Origin: Spyradenecus sp045634445
Lineage (GTDB): Bacteria; Verrucomicrobiota; Kiritimatiellia; RFP12; DVOR01
Direction: 5' to 3'
DNA: 19,896 nucleotides
NCBI GenBank assembly: GCA_045634445.1
Contig: JAZRAG010000040.1
Span: forward strand, 1 to 19,896
The position numbers were made by a program, and so were the translations under genes. Of the stretch, positions 14,117 to 19,896 are shown piece by piece. How positions within the stretch are numbered: position 1 is the stretch's first letter; every line of letters starts with the position of its first letter. Below the pieces are notes generated by a model. It was given only the letters and a program-made list of their open reading frames with translations, had not been told where the DNA came from and did not search any database.

Positions 14117-14788
14117 TTACTTCTTTGCTGCTTCAAGCGCCTTATCGAGAATTTCTTCGCGCTTCTTTTCCATGGTCTGGAACGCGGTCTGGAATGCTTC
14201 AGATTCCTTACGCATCTTAACCTGCCACTTAGCAACCTTTTCATCGAAATCCTTACGTTCCTGAAGAAGAGCCTGCCATGCAGCGTAATCTTCTGCGGAG
14301 AGGAGCTGGTCAAGCTTCGAGATGAGGAGCTCGCGAGCAACCTGGTCTACGAAGCCCTGAGCGGTGGCTTCAGCGTCAGCGCTGAGCTGGCCCAATTCGG
14401 TTTCGCCGTCAGCTGCGAGGAGGACGTAGGTGGGATAACCGCCGACCTTGTACTGCTTAGCGAATTCACGGTTGCGTTCCACGTAAGCTTCCGGCACGAG
14501 GCTCTTATTCTTAGGGAAGTCAATCCAAAGGAGGATCAAATTGTCCTTAGCATAAGCCTGCCATTCGGGACGAGAGAAAACCTTCTTATCCATGAGCTGG
14601 CACCAACCGCACCAATCGCTGCCCGTGAAGTTGATGAAGATGGGCTTATTGGTCTGCTTAGCGAGGGCCTTTGCGGCGGGGATATCCATCGTCCACTTAC
14701 CCACTTCAGCGCCTTCAATAGCAGGCTTTTCTGCAAAGACAACGCAAGCAGTGAGGGCTGCACAGAGCATGATGATTACTTTATTCAT
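14117..14788 (-). CDS. Exported thioredoxin-like protein with C-terminal coiled coil
   Basis: This 223-residue secreted protein has a thioredoxin fold. The N-terminus is a signal peptide, probably cleaved after VFA (residue 19); an alternative is a lipoprotein with lipobox LTAC and C15 lipidated. The active site is C60-G-W-C63 in FTGSDWCGWC, with the cis-proline P119 in GGYPTY. Residues ~165-223 are charged and helical, a likely coiled coil that ordinary thioredoxins lack. It probably reduces or isomerises disulfides in the periplasm, perhaps on a partner held by the coiled coil. AAAGGA lies 7 bases before the ATG. Almost all lysines use AAG, which suggests high expression. It stands alone, with its own promoter and terminator. 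Confidence 0.88.
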   Translation of the reverse strand: MNKVIIMLCAALTACVVFAEKPAIEGAEVGKWTMDIPAAKALAKQTNKPIFINFTGSDWCGWCQLMDKKVFSRPEWQAYAKDNLILLWIDFPKNKSLVPEAYVERNREFAKQYKVGGYPTYVLLAADGETELGQLSADAEATAQGFVDQVARELLISKLDQLLSAEDYAAWQALLQERKDFDEKVAKWQVKMRKESEAFQTAFQTMEKKREEILDKALEAAKK

Positions 14789-14823
14789 TATTGTATCCTT
14801 TCTAAAATCAATTAACCGTTTAG

Positions 14824-14844
14824 AGTATAGCGCATTTTACAAAC
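14824..14844 (-). promoter_or_regulatory. Putative promoter of the thioredoxin-like gene, similar to the thrC promoter
   Basis: On the minus strand TATACT (14829-14824) lies 35 bases before the ATG. The preceding bases match the thrC upstream region in three blocks: GTTTG, AAAATG and GCTATACT, with one base less between the first two. No ordinary -35 is present at 17 bases. Confidence 0.5.
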
Positions 14845-14884
14845 GAATAGCGCTGCAGCTCACATTTTTCTGATTGCTGCATTA

Positions 14885-14919
14885 CCTCGTAAGCAGGCCT
14901 ATTCGCCCTGCTGACGAGG
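14885..14919 (-). other. Stem-loop spanning the stop codon of the methyltransferase gene
   Basis: Two 13-base arms (14885-14897 and 14907-14919) pair with a single mismatch around a 9-base loop that holds the TAG stop (14899-14901). No T-run follows on either strand. It may mark the mRNA 3' end or slow ribosomes at termination. Confidence 0.6.
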
Positions 14920-16104
14920 TGCGAGCGCCTTGCCAATATAAGGTTCAACGCCCCAGAAATCGCAGAGGTTTTCATACTCCGCAATCGCTTCACCCAAGCC
15001 AGGCCGCACGCCGCGTTCTGCACGAATCAAGATATTGCGGCCTGTTGCTTCTGCGGAGACGAACTCCATCACACGCGCACGGTAACCGCAAATACGAAGC
15101 ACTTGCGCACGGAAGGTATCCGTCAGCAAGTCGGCCAGACGTTCGCGCAAGATGCCATGACGAAGCACTGCGCGCATAGCGTCACCGCCTTCAAGCGAAT
15201 GGTGCAATTCGTGTTGGCAACACGGCACGCAGAGGATGCCAGCAGCCTTGGTCTTCACGGCTGCGATGAGCGCATCATCGGTGGCAGTATCACAAGCGTG
15301 CAAGCTCATGACGAGATCGGGTTCCTTCGGCAAATCTGCAGCATCGATCATGCACGTTTGGAAGGTGACTTCATCACCAATGCCAAGGGCATCTGCCATT
15401 TCACGTGCGGAAGCAATCACATCAGGATTCTTATCAATGCCGAGAATGCGGACATTACGCCAACCCTTTGCGCAGACCAGGTAACGATGCAATGCCAACG
15501 TAAGATAGGCTTTACCACAACCGCAGTCCACTACTGAGAATTGATGCGGCGCAACTTCTGGCAAGAGCGGCTCCACAGCACGCAGAAGTGCGTTCACTTG
15601 GTCATATTTACCACGCATCGAAGGCTTCACCATGCCGCGATTATCGGCGAGGCCTAACACGCGCAACAACTGCGTCGCGTCAAAGGAGGTGAGCGGTTGC
15701 TTCTTCACATGGTCATGATCTTGGATAACGGGCGCTTCAGCACCCGCTGCAGCCTTGGGTTTACCGCGCGAAACAAGGGGCTTTCCCTTTTTCGTGACGC
15801 GAATATGCAAATCACCCGCTGTGCTAATGATGTGCAAGTCGCGCTTGCCGGGCTGGCGCAAGATATCCTCCAACCCCTTCTGAGCGGCCTTATCTGTTAG
15901 GTTACGCACCTGCGTGCGGCCATTATCACACATTTCAGCTTGAATAAACACTTCGCCCTTCAGACGCACAGGGCGCAAAGAGATACGAAACGGAGCGCCA
16001 TCACGGGTAAGGGACTGAGTCAAGCGAATGAAGCCTTCACCAAAGACGCGAGAGCGAATTTCATCGGCGAGTTCTTCAGGGAGGAGATTGGGTTCGTTAG
16101 CCAT
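14899..16104 (-). CDS. SAM-dependent methyltransferase (Methyltransf_32-like)
   Basis: This 401-residue protein has a class I Rossmann methyltransferase domain in its C-terminal part. The SAM-binding motif I is VVDCGCGKA at 191-199, followed by ILGIDKN at 220-226. The family-specific LHACDTATDDAL is at 268-279 and CVPCCQHEL at 292-300. This set matches the Methyltransf_32 group (METTL25/GSTCD-like), whose bacterial substrates are mostly unknown and may be RNA. The first ~140 residues form a separate domain ending in a Lys/Ala-rich linker (105-125). GGAAAG lies before ATG 16104. It follows the ClC gene by about 110 bases containing a repeated 17-mer, so it may or may not belong to that transcript. 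No substrate can be named. Confidence 0.85.
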   Translation of the reverse strand: MANEPNLLPEELADEIRSRVFGEGFIRLTQSLTRDGAPFRISLRPVRLKGEVFIQAEMCDNGRTQVRNLTDKAAQKGLEDILRQPGKRDLHIISTAGDLHIRVTKKGKPLVSRGKPKAAAGAEAPVIQDHDHVKKQPLTSFDATQLLRVLGLADNRGMVKPSMRGKYDQVNALLRAVEPLLPEVAPHQFSVVDCGCGKAYLTLALHRYLVCAKGWRNVRILGIDKNPDVIASAREMADALGIGDEVTFQTCMIDAADLPKEPDLVMSLHACDTATDDALIAAVKTKAAGILCVPCCQHELHHSLEGGDAMRAVLRHGILRERLADLLTDTFRAQVLRICGYRARVMEFVSAEATGRNILIRAERGVRPGLGEAIAEYENLCDFWGVEPYIGKALAPRQQGE

Positions 16105-16143
16105 CTAAATACTTTCCAAATGAGGAAGCGTTTTATCTCAATT

Positions 16144-16160
16144 TCAATTGAAGCCTTATT
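16144..16160. repeat. 17-base direct repeat, copy 1
   Basis: TCAATTGAAGCCTTATT is identical to 16188-16204, 44 bases further on, and lies between the ClC stop and the methyltransferase start. It contains the palindrome TCAATTGA. Confidence 0.7.
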
Positions 16161-16187
16161 GCACTTCAAAAGAGGTTGTTTTGATTG

Positions 16188-16204
16188 TCAATTGAAGCCT
16201 TATT
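16188..16204. repeat. 17-base direct repeat, copy 2
   Basis: This copy is identical to 16144-16160. It forms the left arm of the hairpin that spans the ClC stop codon (16193-16223), whereas the first copy has only a 5-bp partner nearby. Confidence 0.7.
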
Positions 16205-16230
16205 CAAAGTGAATTAGGCTTCACTTTTTT
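16193..16230 (+). terminator. Hairpin over the ClC stop codon, with a T-run on the plus strand
   Basis: TGAAGCCT (16193-16200) pairs with AGGCTTCA (16216-16223), and inside it ATTCA (16202-16206) pairs with TGAAT (16210-16214) around a 3-base loop. On the plus strand a C and seven Ts follow, the form of an intrinsic terminator, although no plus-strand gene is known here. On the minus strand the ClC stop (16216-16214) lies within the stem and no T-run follows. Confidence 0.5.
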
Positions 16231-17824
16231 TGGGGTTCTTTTTACGCCCTTTTCGAGGCGTATTTCGAACGCGGACCGCAGAGTCATGCGAGAGCGAACC
16301 ATGACGTTCTTTATGCACAGGCGAAGAGTCGCGGTCGCGCACTTGGCTCTTGTAGAGCGTCCAACCAGGGGTCAAAAGGAATGAAAAACCGCAGACCCAC
16401 ATTGCAGGGAGCAAGAGGTTGTGATTACCCGTGAACTCACTCACCATCAAAATGGCAGCGAGCGGCGTACGCACGGCGGCGGTAAGATAGCCTGCCATAC
16501 CAATCATCGCGCAGTTCGCAATGCTCATCTGGAGATCAGGGAAAAGCCAATCAAAGAGTGCGCCAAGTGCAGCACCATACATTGCGCCAGAGAAGAGCGA
16601 CGGACCTAACATACCGCCAGAACCACCCGAGCCGACGCTGAAAGAGGTGGCAACCGCCTTTAAAACGCCTAAGCTCAAGAGCAAGATTACGATATGCGGC
16701 CCAAAGAAAGGCGAGTCTAAAACCTCTTGATTACCTTGCAAAACCTGTTGGATATAACCATAACCTGAAGAGAGGATTTGCGGGAAGAAGAGCCCCATAG
16801 CACCCACTAGCAAGCCGCCAATCATCGGTTTCTGCCACGGTTTTACCTTTAATCGATGGAAGACGATTTCGGTTTGGCGGAAGAACAGGATATTGAAACG
16901 CACCGCTGCAGCAATCACAAAGGCTAAGAGCGTGTAGCAGATAAACTTCACAGGCGAATCAAAAAACTCCTGCGGCGTATAGAAGACGGGATCCCAACCA
17001 AAGACGCACGCGAAAGTCATATACGAAATGGTTGAGGCTACCATCGAAGGGATAAGCACGTCACCCTCTAAGTCAAAGCCACGATAGAAGATTTCTGCAG
17101 CAAAGAGCGCCCCAGCCATTGGCGAGCGAAAGATCGCGCCAATACCAGCAGCCATACCAGCAGCAAGCAAAACACGACGTTCGTAAGGCGAAAGCTTAAA
17201 GAGACGCGCCACCGCTGTACCGCACACTGCACCAATCTGCGTAATGGGACCTTCTGCACCTGCAGAACCACCCGAACCAATCACAAGCGAAGAACAAATC
17301 ACCTTCACAGGCGCCACCGCAATGGGGAGATTCGTCGCAGAATGGTGATACGCACTAATCACAGTATCCGTACCATGACCACTTGCAGAAGGCGCAAAGC
17401 GACGCGCCACTAAACACGCAAGCAAAGCGCCCGCACCAGGCAAGAGAAAGCGAATTAAGCCCGCAAACAACGTTCCAAGCGAAGGGATATTGAGCCCTAA
17501 GACCTCACCCCCTGGCCACACGCGATCCAACAATGTGTAGCGAATATCCAACGCATGCGCAATGGCAAGTTCACCATCAGCAGCTGGCGGATAGTAATGT
17601 GCGAAAGATTCAAGCGCGTAGACCTTCACCCACTCAATCATGGAGAAGAACCAAACTGCCATCAAGCCGACAACAATGCCAACCATTGCGCAGATTGCAA
17701 CCGTACGACCTGTCCGTAAGGCCTCACCCTCAGCTGGCACCCAAAAGCGCAACCATTGCCAAGACTTGCGACCGCGATGTTGCAAGTCGGCAAGCCCAGG
17801 CAAGACTTCTTTGATTTTGCCCAT
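16214..17824 (-). CDS. ClC-family chloride channel/transporter
   Basis: This 536-residue inner-membrane ClC protein carries chloride, or a related anion, across the membrane. The anion-site segments are ASGHGTDT at 147-154, GSGGSAGAEGP at 183-193 and GSGGSGGMLGPSLF at 398-411. The gating glutamate is E191. E244 in FAAEIFY lies where the proton glutamate of exchangers sits, so an H+/Cl- exchanger is plausible, not certain. The canonical GSGIP and GREGP are changed to SGHGT and GAEGP, as in a divergent bacterial ClC subgroup. There are no CBS domains; the last ~60 residues are a basic tail. It starts 5 bases after the EIIA-CBS stop, with only a weak ribosome site, so the two are probably translated together. 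A hairpin covers its stop codon. Confidence 0.92.
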   Translation of the reverse strand: MGKIKEVLPGLADLQHRGRKSWQWLRFWVPAEGEALRTGRTVAICAMVGIVVGLMAVWFFSMIEWVKVYALESFAHYYPPAADGELAIAHALDIRYTLLDRVWPGGEVLGLNIPSLGTLFAGLIRFLLPGAGALLACLVARRFAPSASGHGTDTVISAYHHSATNLPIAVAPVKVICSSLVIGSGGSAGAEGPITQIGAVCGTAVARLFKLSPYERRVLLAAGMAAGIGAIFRSPMAGALFAAEIFYRGFDLEGDVLIPSMVASTISYMTFACVFGWDPVFYTPQEFFDSPVKFICYTLLAFVIAAAVRFNILFFRQTEIVFHRLKVKPWQKPMIGGLLVGAMGLFFPQILSSGYGYIQQVLQGNQEVLDSPFFGPHIVILLLSLGVLKAVATSFSVGSGGSGGMLGPSLFSGAMYGAALGALFDWLFPDLQMSIANCAMIGMAGYLTAAVRTPLAAILMVSEFTGNHNLLLPAMWVCGFSFLLTPGWTLYKSQVRDRDSSPVHKERHGSLSHDSAVRVRNTPRKGRKKNPKKSEA

Positions 17825-17829
17825 AGGCG

Positions 17830-18768
17830 TTAGTCTTTAAGGATTCGACGGAAAAAGCGGGCCAATGTAATCGCGCCCACAAGATGACGATCTTCGTCTA
17901 ATACGTAGCAAATCGTGGCGTTATTTTCAGCCAAATTTGCTGCGATTTCGCTTGCGGGAGTATCGACCTGACAGGTGCAGACATCGTCATTCATCGCCTC
18001 GCAAACACGCGTACGAGCGGTTTCACGCAGACGTTCAGAGAGCGCCTCCATCGTATCCGTCAATTCGTTCTGCAATTTCGGGAAGAATTTACGTAAGCCC
18101 GTCGGGATGAAATCGCCCAAAAGTGCATATGTATCAATTGCGCCCACCAAGTGCTTCGCTTCGTCCACGATAGGCAATTCCTGAATACCGCGCAACATAA
18201 ACGCGTCATACGCTTCAGAGAGCGGTGCGCCCATATGGAGCGTTTCGACATTGGCGTCCATCAAGTCGCCCGCACAAATGTAACCTGGCAACTTCAATTC
18301 GCTACGACGCAAAGCCTGCATCACTTCTTCAGGCGTAGACAACGATGCCAAACGTTCCACTGCGTAATTGTCGCGTAAGAGGTTAGCAATCGCGCGGAGA
18401 ATCTGCAAGTAGCGTGCGGGTTCCTTTTCAGGGACCAAAAGCAAAAAGACCAACTTCACAGGCACCGAGCTCTCTGCAGAAGGAATACCTGCAGGATAAA
18501 TACCGAGTGCCATATAGGGGCGTTCAAGGCCCTCAATACGCGCGTGCGGCAACATCACCCCATCGCCCACAATCGTATTGGCCACGCGTTCACGGCGCAA
18601 CACCATATCTACGATGGTTTCAACGCTGCTACCAGGAAGGTGACGTTCCACCAATAACGTTGTCAAACGGTGAATGAGATTAAAGTTCGAAGGGACCGTC
18701 TGATCGATTACGATATCCGGTTCGCTGAAAAATGAGCTCAAATAAAGCGGCTGTTTAGTCTCTGCCAT
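17830..18768 (-). CDS. EIIA (PTS fructose/Ntr type) domain fused to two CBS domains
   Basis: This 312-residue cytoplasmic protein has two parts. Residues ~8-158 form an EIIA domain of the PTS fructose/mannitol/nitrogen type; the phosphorylated histidine is H75 in MLPHARIEGLERP. Residues ~163-220 and ~255-310 are a CBS pair (GAGDLMDANVET... style start at CAGDLM, ELPIVDE, HLVGAI; then VCEAMNDDV, YVLDEDRHLVGAI), which would bind an adenine nucleotide. No sugar permease, HPr or enzyme I is nearby, so it is likely a regulator rather than a transporter part. The ClC gene follows by 5 bases, and that ClC lacks CBS domains, so this protein may supply them in trans; this is inference. GGAG lies 8 bases before the ATG. 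Confidence 0.9.
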   Translation of the reverse strand: MAETKQPLYLSSFFSEPDIVIDQTVPSNFNLIHRLTTLLVERHLPGSSVETIVDMVLRRERVANTIVGDGVMLPHARIEGLERPYMALGIYPAGIPSAESSVPVKLVFLLLVPEKEPARYLQILRAIANLLRDNYAVERLASLSTPEEVMQALRRSELKLPGYICAGDLMDANVETLHMGAPLSEAYDAFMLRGIQELPIVDEAKHLVGAIDTYALLGDFIPTGLRKFFPKLQNELTDTMEALSERLRETARTRVCEAMNDDVCTCQVDTPASEIAANLAENNATICYVLDEDRHLVGAITLARFFRRILKD

Positions 18769-18804
18769 AGGAAATACTCCACTTACTTCGTCTATAACGA
18801 TACC

Positions 18805-18833
18805 ATAATAGAGCGAAAGAGTAAAGCAGAGAA
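18805..18833 (-). promoter_or_regulatory. Weak promoter candidate for the EIIA-CBS/ClC genes
   Basis: On the minus strand TATTAT (18810-18805) is preceded 17 bases upstream by TTCTCT, a poor -35. It lies in the 69-base gap after the hydrolase gene, so read-through from that gene is equally possible. Confidence 0.28.
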
Positions 18834-18837
18834 TGCA

Positions 18838-19896
18838 TTAGTCCGCAGAAGAATGGGCTTTTTTCTGTACTGCAAGTTGTTGAATCACCGCTTTTAGCGC
18901 AGCTTGACGTTCTGGCGTAAAGGTTTCATGCGAGAAAAGGCAGACACCATCAGGATTCAATTGGAGCAACCAGCACACCTGAGCCTTTAAATCCAACGGC
19001 GTAAAATCTGGCAAATGCAATCCTGGATAGATGGGGAATCTTCCGTCAATCGTCTCCTTTGCCGCCTGCGTGCAGTAGGTAATCCAAGCTCGATCTTCGC
19101 CATAAAAACTGTGATACACCATCGGGAAAGCGAAGTCAAGACTGAAGCGACTCCAGTCTTGATAGACCATCTTAGCCGCCATCTCAGGCGTTGGGAAAAC
19201 TGCAGCGCCACAACGTTTTCCTGTGCCACGCACCGCCTCAATGAGCGTATTTGCCGTAGCAGCCACGCTTTTTAGACGGAAGTCGCACCACGCGGCATCA
19301 TCTGCCACAGGGGTTTGTCCGAACTCAGCCTTGCAATGGTCACAGTAACAGAAGTCATACGCGGGCAAAGTGGTGCTCATATCCAATCCGTAATTCGCCC
19401 ACAAAGCCTTTGGCAACACGACATCGGGCTGGCGAATGTAATCCAACTGCACTGCATCTACGGTTGGAATTGCCGCAACTTCGAGAATCTTTTGCTTCAG
19501 GTAATTTCGCACTTCTGGACGCGATGGGCAAAGAAATTGGTAGTATGCCACGAAGGGACGTTCTTCTTCCTTGTGACATCCCTTACCCTCTGCGCTTACG
19601 GCATACCATTCTGGATGCTTGAGCGCCTCTTGATCCTCGGGACGATTCAAAGACCAAAACCACGCAACCGTCTCCATGCCGCAGGCCTTACCCCACGCAG
19701 AGATGCGCGCAATCGCCTCTGGCGTGCCATCAATAACCAACATCGTCACGCCGGCATCTGCCCACGTCTTCACGTGTTCTGCCGTGAGCGCAACGTCATT
19801 CCCGTGAACCCAAAGGCCTACTTGTGGCGGAAAAGTTTCTACAGCGCCGACAATCTTGTCAGAGAAACGCACGCGTCCCCAATGTTCAGGTGCATG
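18838..19896 (-). CDS. Family-10-like TIM-barrel glycosyl hydrolase-like protein (5' end probably outside window)
   Basis: This looks like a (beta/alpha)8-barrel protein of the glycoside-hydrolase-like group (GHL/family 10-like). The visible hallmarks are FLCPSRPEVRNYLKQKI, then VDAVQLDYIRQP with a strand-end aspartate and tyrosine, and a CYCDHCKAEFG cysteine cluster that recurs in such barrels. Later come AFPMVYHSFYG and GVCLFSHETF. No signal peptide is seen, but the frame stays open to the window edge (it reads HAPEHWGR before the GTG at 19872), so the true start is probably upstream. GTG 19872, giving 344 residues, is the only start inside the window. The substrate is unknown; enzymatic activity is inferred from the fold only. 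The EIIA-CBS gene follows after 69 bases. Confidence 0.72.
   Translation of the reverse strand, partial: HAPEHWGRVRFSDKIVGAVETFPPQVGLWVHGNDVALTAEHVKTWADAGVTMLVIDGTPEAIARISAWGKACGMETVAWFWSLNRPEDQEALKHPEWYAVSAEGKGCHKEEERPFVAYYQFLCPSRPEVRNYLKQKILEVAAIPTVDAVQLDYIRQPDVVLPKALWANYGLDMSTTLPAYDFCYCDHCKAEFGQTPVADDAAWCDFRLKSVAATANTLIEAVRGTGKRCGAAVFPTPEMAAKMVYQDWSRFSLDFAFPMVYHSFYGEDRAWITYCTQAAKETIDGRFPIYPGLHLPDFTPLDLKAQVCWLLQLNPDGVCLFSHETFTPERQAALKAVIQQLAVQKKAHSSAD

Noticed and set aside
14090..14815. 241-residue plus-strand open frame opposite the thioredoxin-like gene
   Set aside because: It mirrors a gene with signal peptide, CxxC site, terminator and biased codon use. The antisense frame is a product of that codon bias.
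16144..16204. CRISPR-like repeat-spacer unit
   Set aside because: There are only two 17-base copies, no third repeat, and no cas gene in the window.

Overview
The window looks like chromosomal housekeeping DNA from a Gram-negative-type bacterium. The evidence is a secreted thioredoxin-like protein, a ClC channel, an EIIA-CBS regulator and bacterial LysRS, Dgt, FolC and SdaA. The mixture fits a gut member of the PVC superphylum, possibly Kiritimatiellota or Lentisphaerota: an exported GSDWCGWC thioredoxin, a family-10-like TIM-barrel hydrolase, an EIIA-CBS fusion and many lineage-orphan features. That placement is an inference from gene style, not from a marker gene. I see no tRNA, rRNA, IS element, CRISPR array or prophage gene.

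Layout. Left block, plus strand: the 3' end of lysS (2-304) with a strong terminator, a CPA2-type cation:proton antiporter with a TrkA-C domain (632-2713), threonine synthase (2810-4231), then an SNF2-family helicase (4350-6899) whose stop overlaps the start of a dGTPase gene (6899-8227). A bidirectional terminator at 8249-8277 separates this from a minus-strand operon, moxR > DUF58 > sdaA (11379 down to 8294), which has a good sigma70-type promoter at 11417-11445. Diverging from moxR is a 67-aa very basic protein of unknown function (11570-11773) with its own terminator, followed by folC and an overlapping RluA-type pseudouridine synthase gene (to 13928). Right block, all minus strand: TIM-barrel hydrolase-like protein (open at the window edge), EIIA-CBS protein, ClC channel, a Methyltransf_32-type methyltransferase, and an exported thioredoxin-like protein (14117-14788).

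How the genes fit together. Most are independent housekeeping functions: translation (LysRS, pseudouridine synthase), amino-acid metabolism (ThrC, SdaA), folate (FolC), nucleotide balance (Dgt) and ion transport (antiporter, ClC). Close couplings that suggest shared work are SNF2-dGTPase, moxR-DUF58-sdaA, folC-rluA and EIIA-CBS/ClC.

I did not find a clearly new multi-gene system. The observations most worth following are the LysRS substrate-site change (Asn to Pro at codon 77-79), the EIIA-CBS/ClC pair, a shared promoter-like motif upstream of thrC and the thioredoxin gene, SdaA without its C-terminal cysteine, the unknown 67-aa basic protein, and hairpins that span stop codons.
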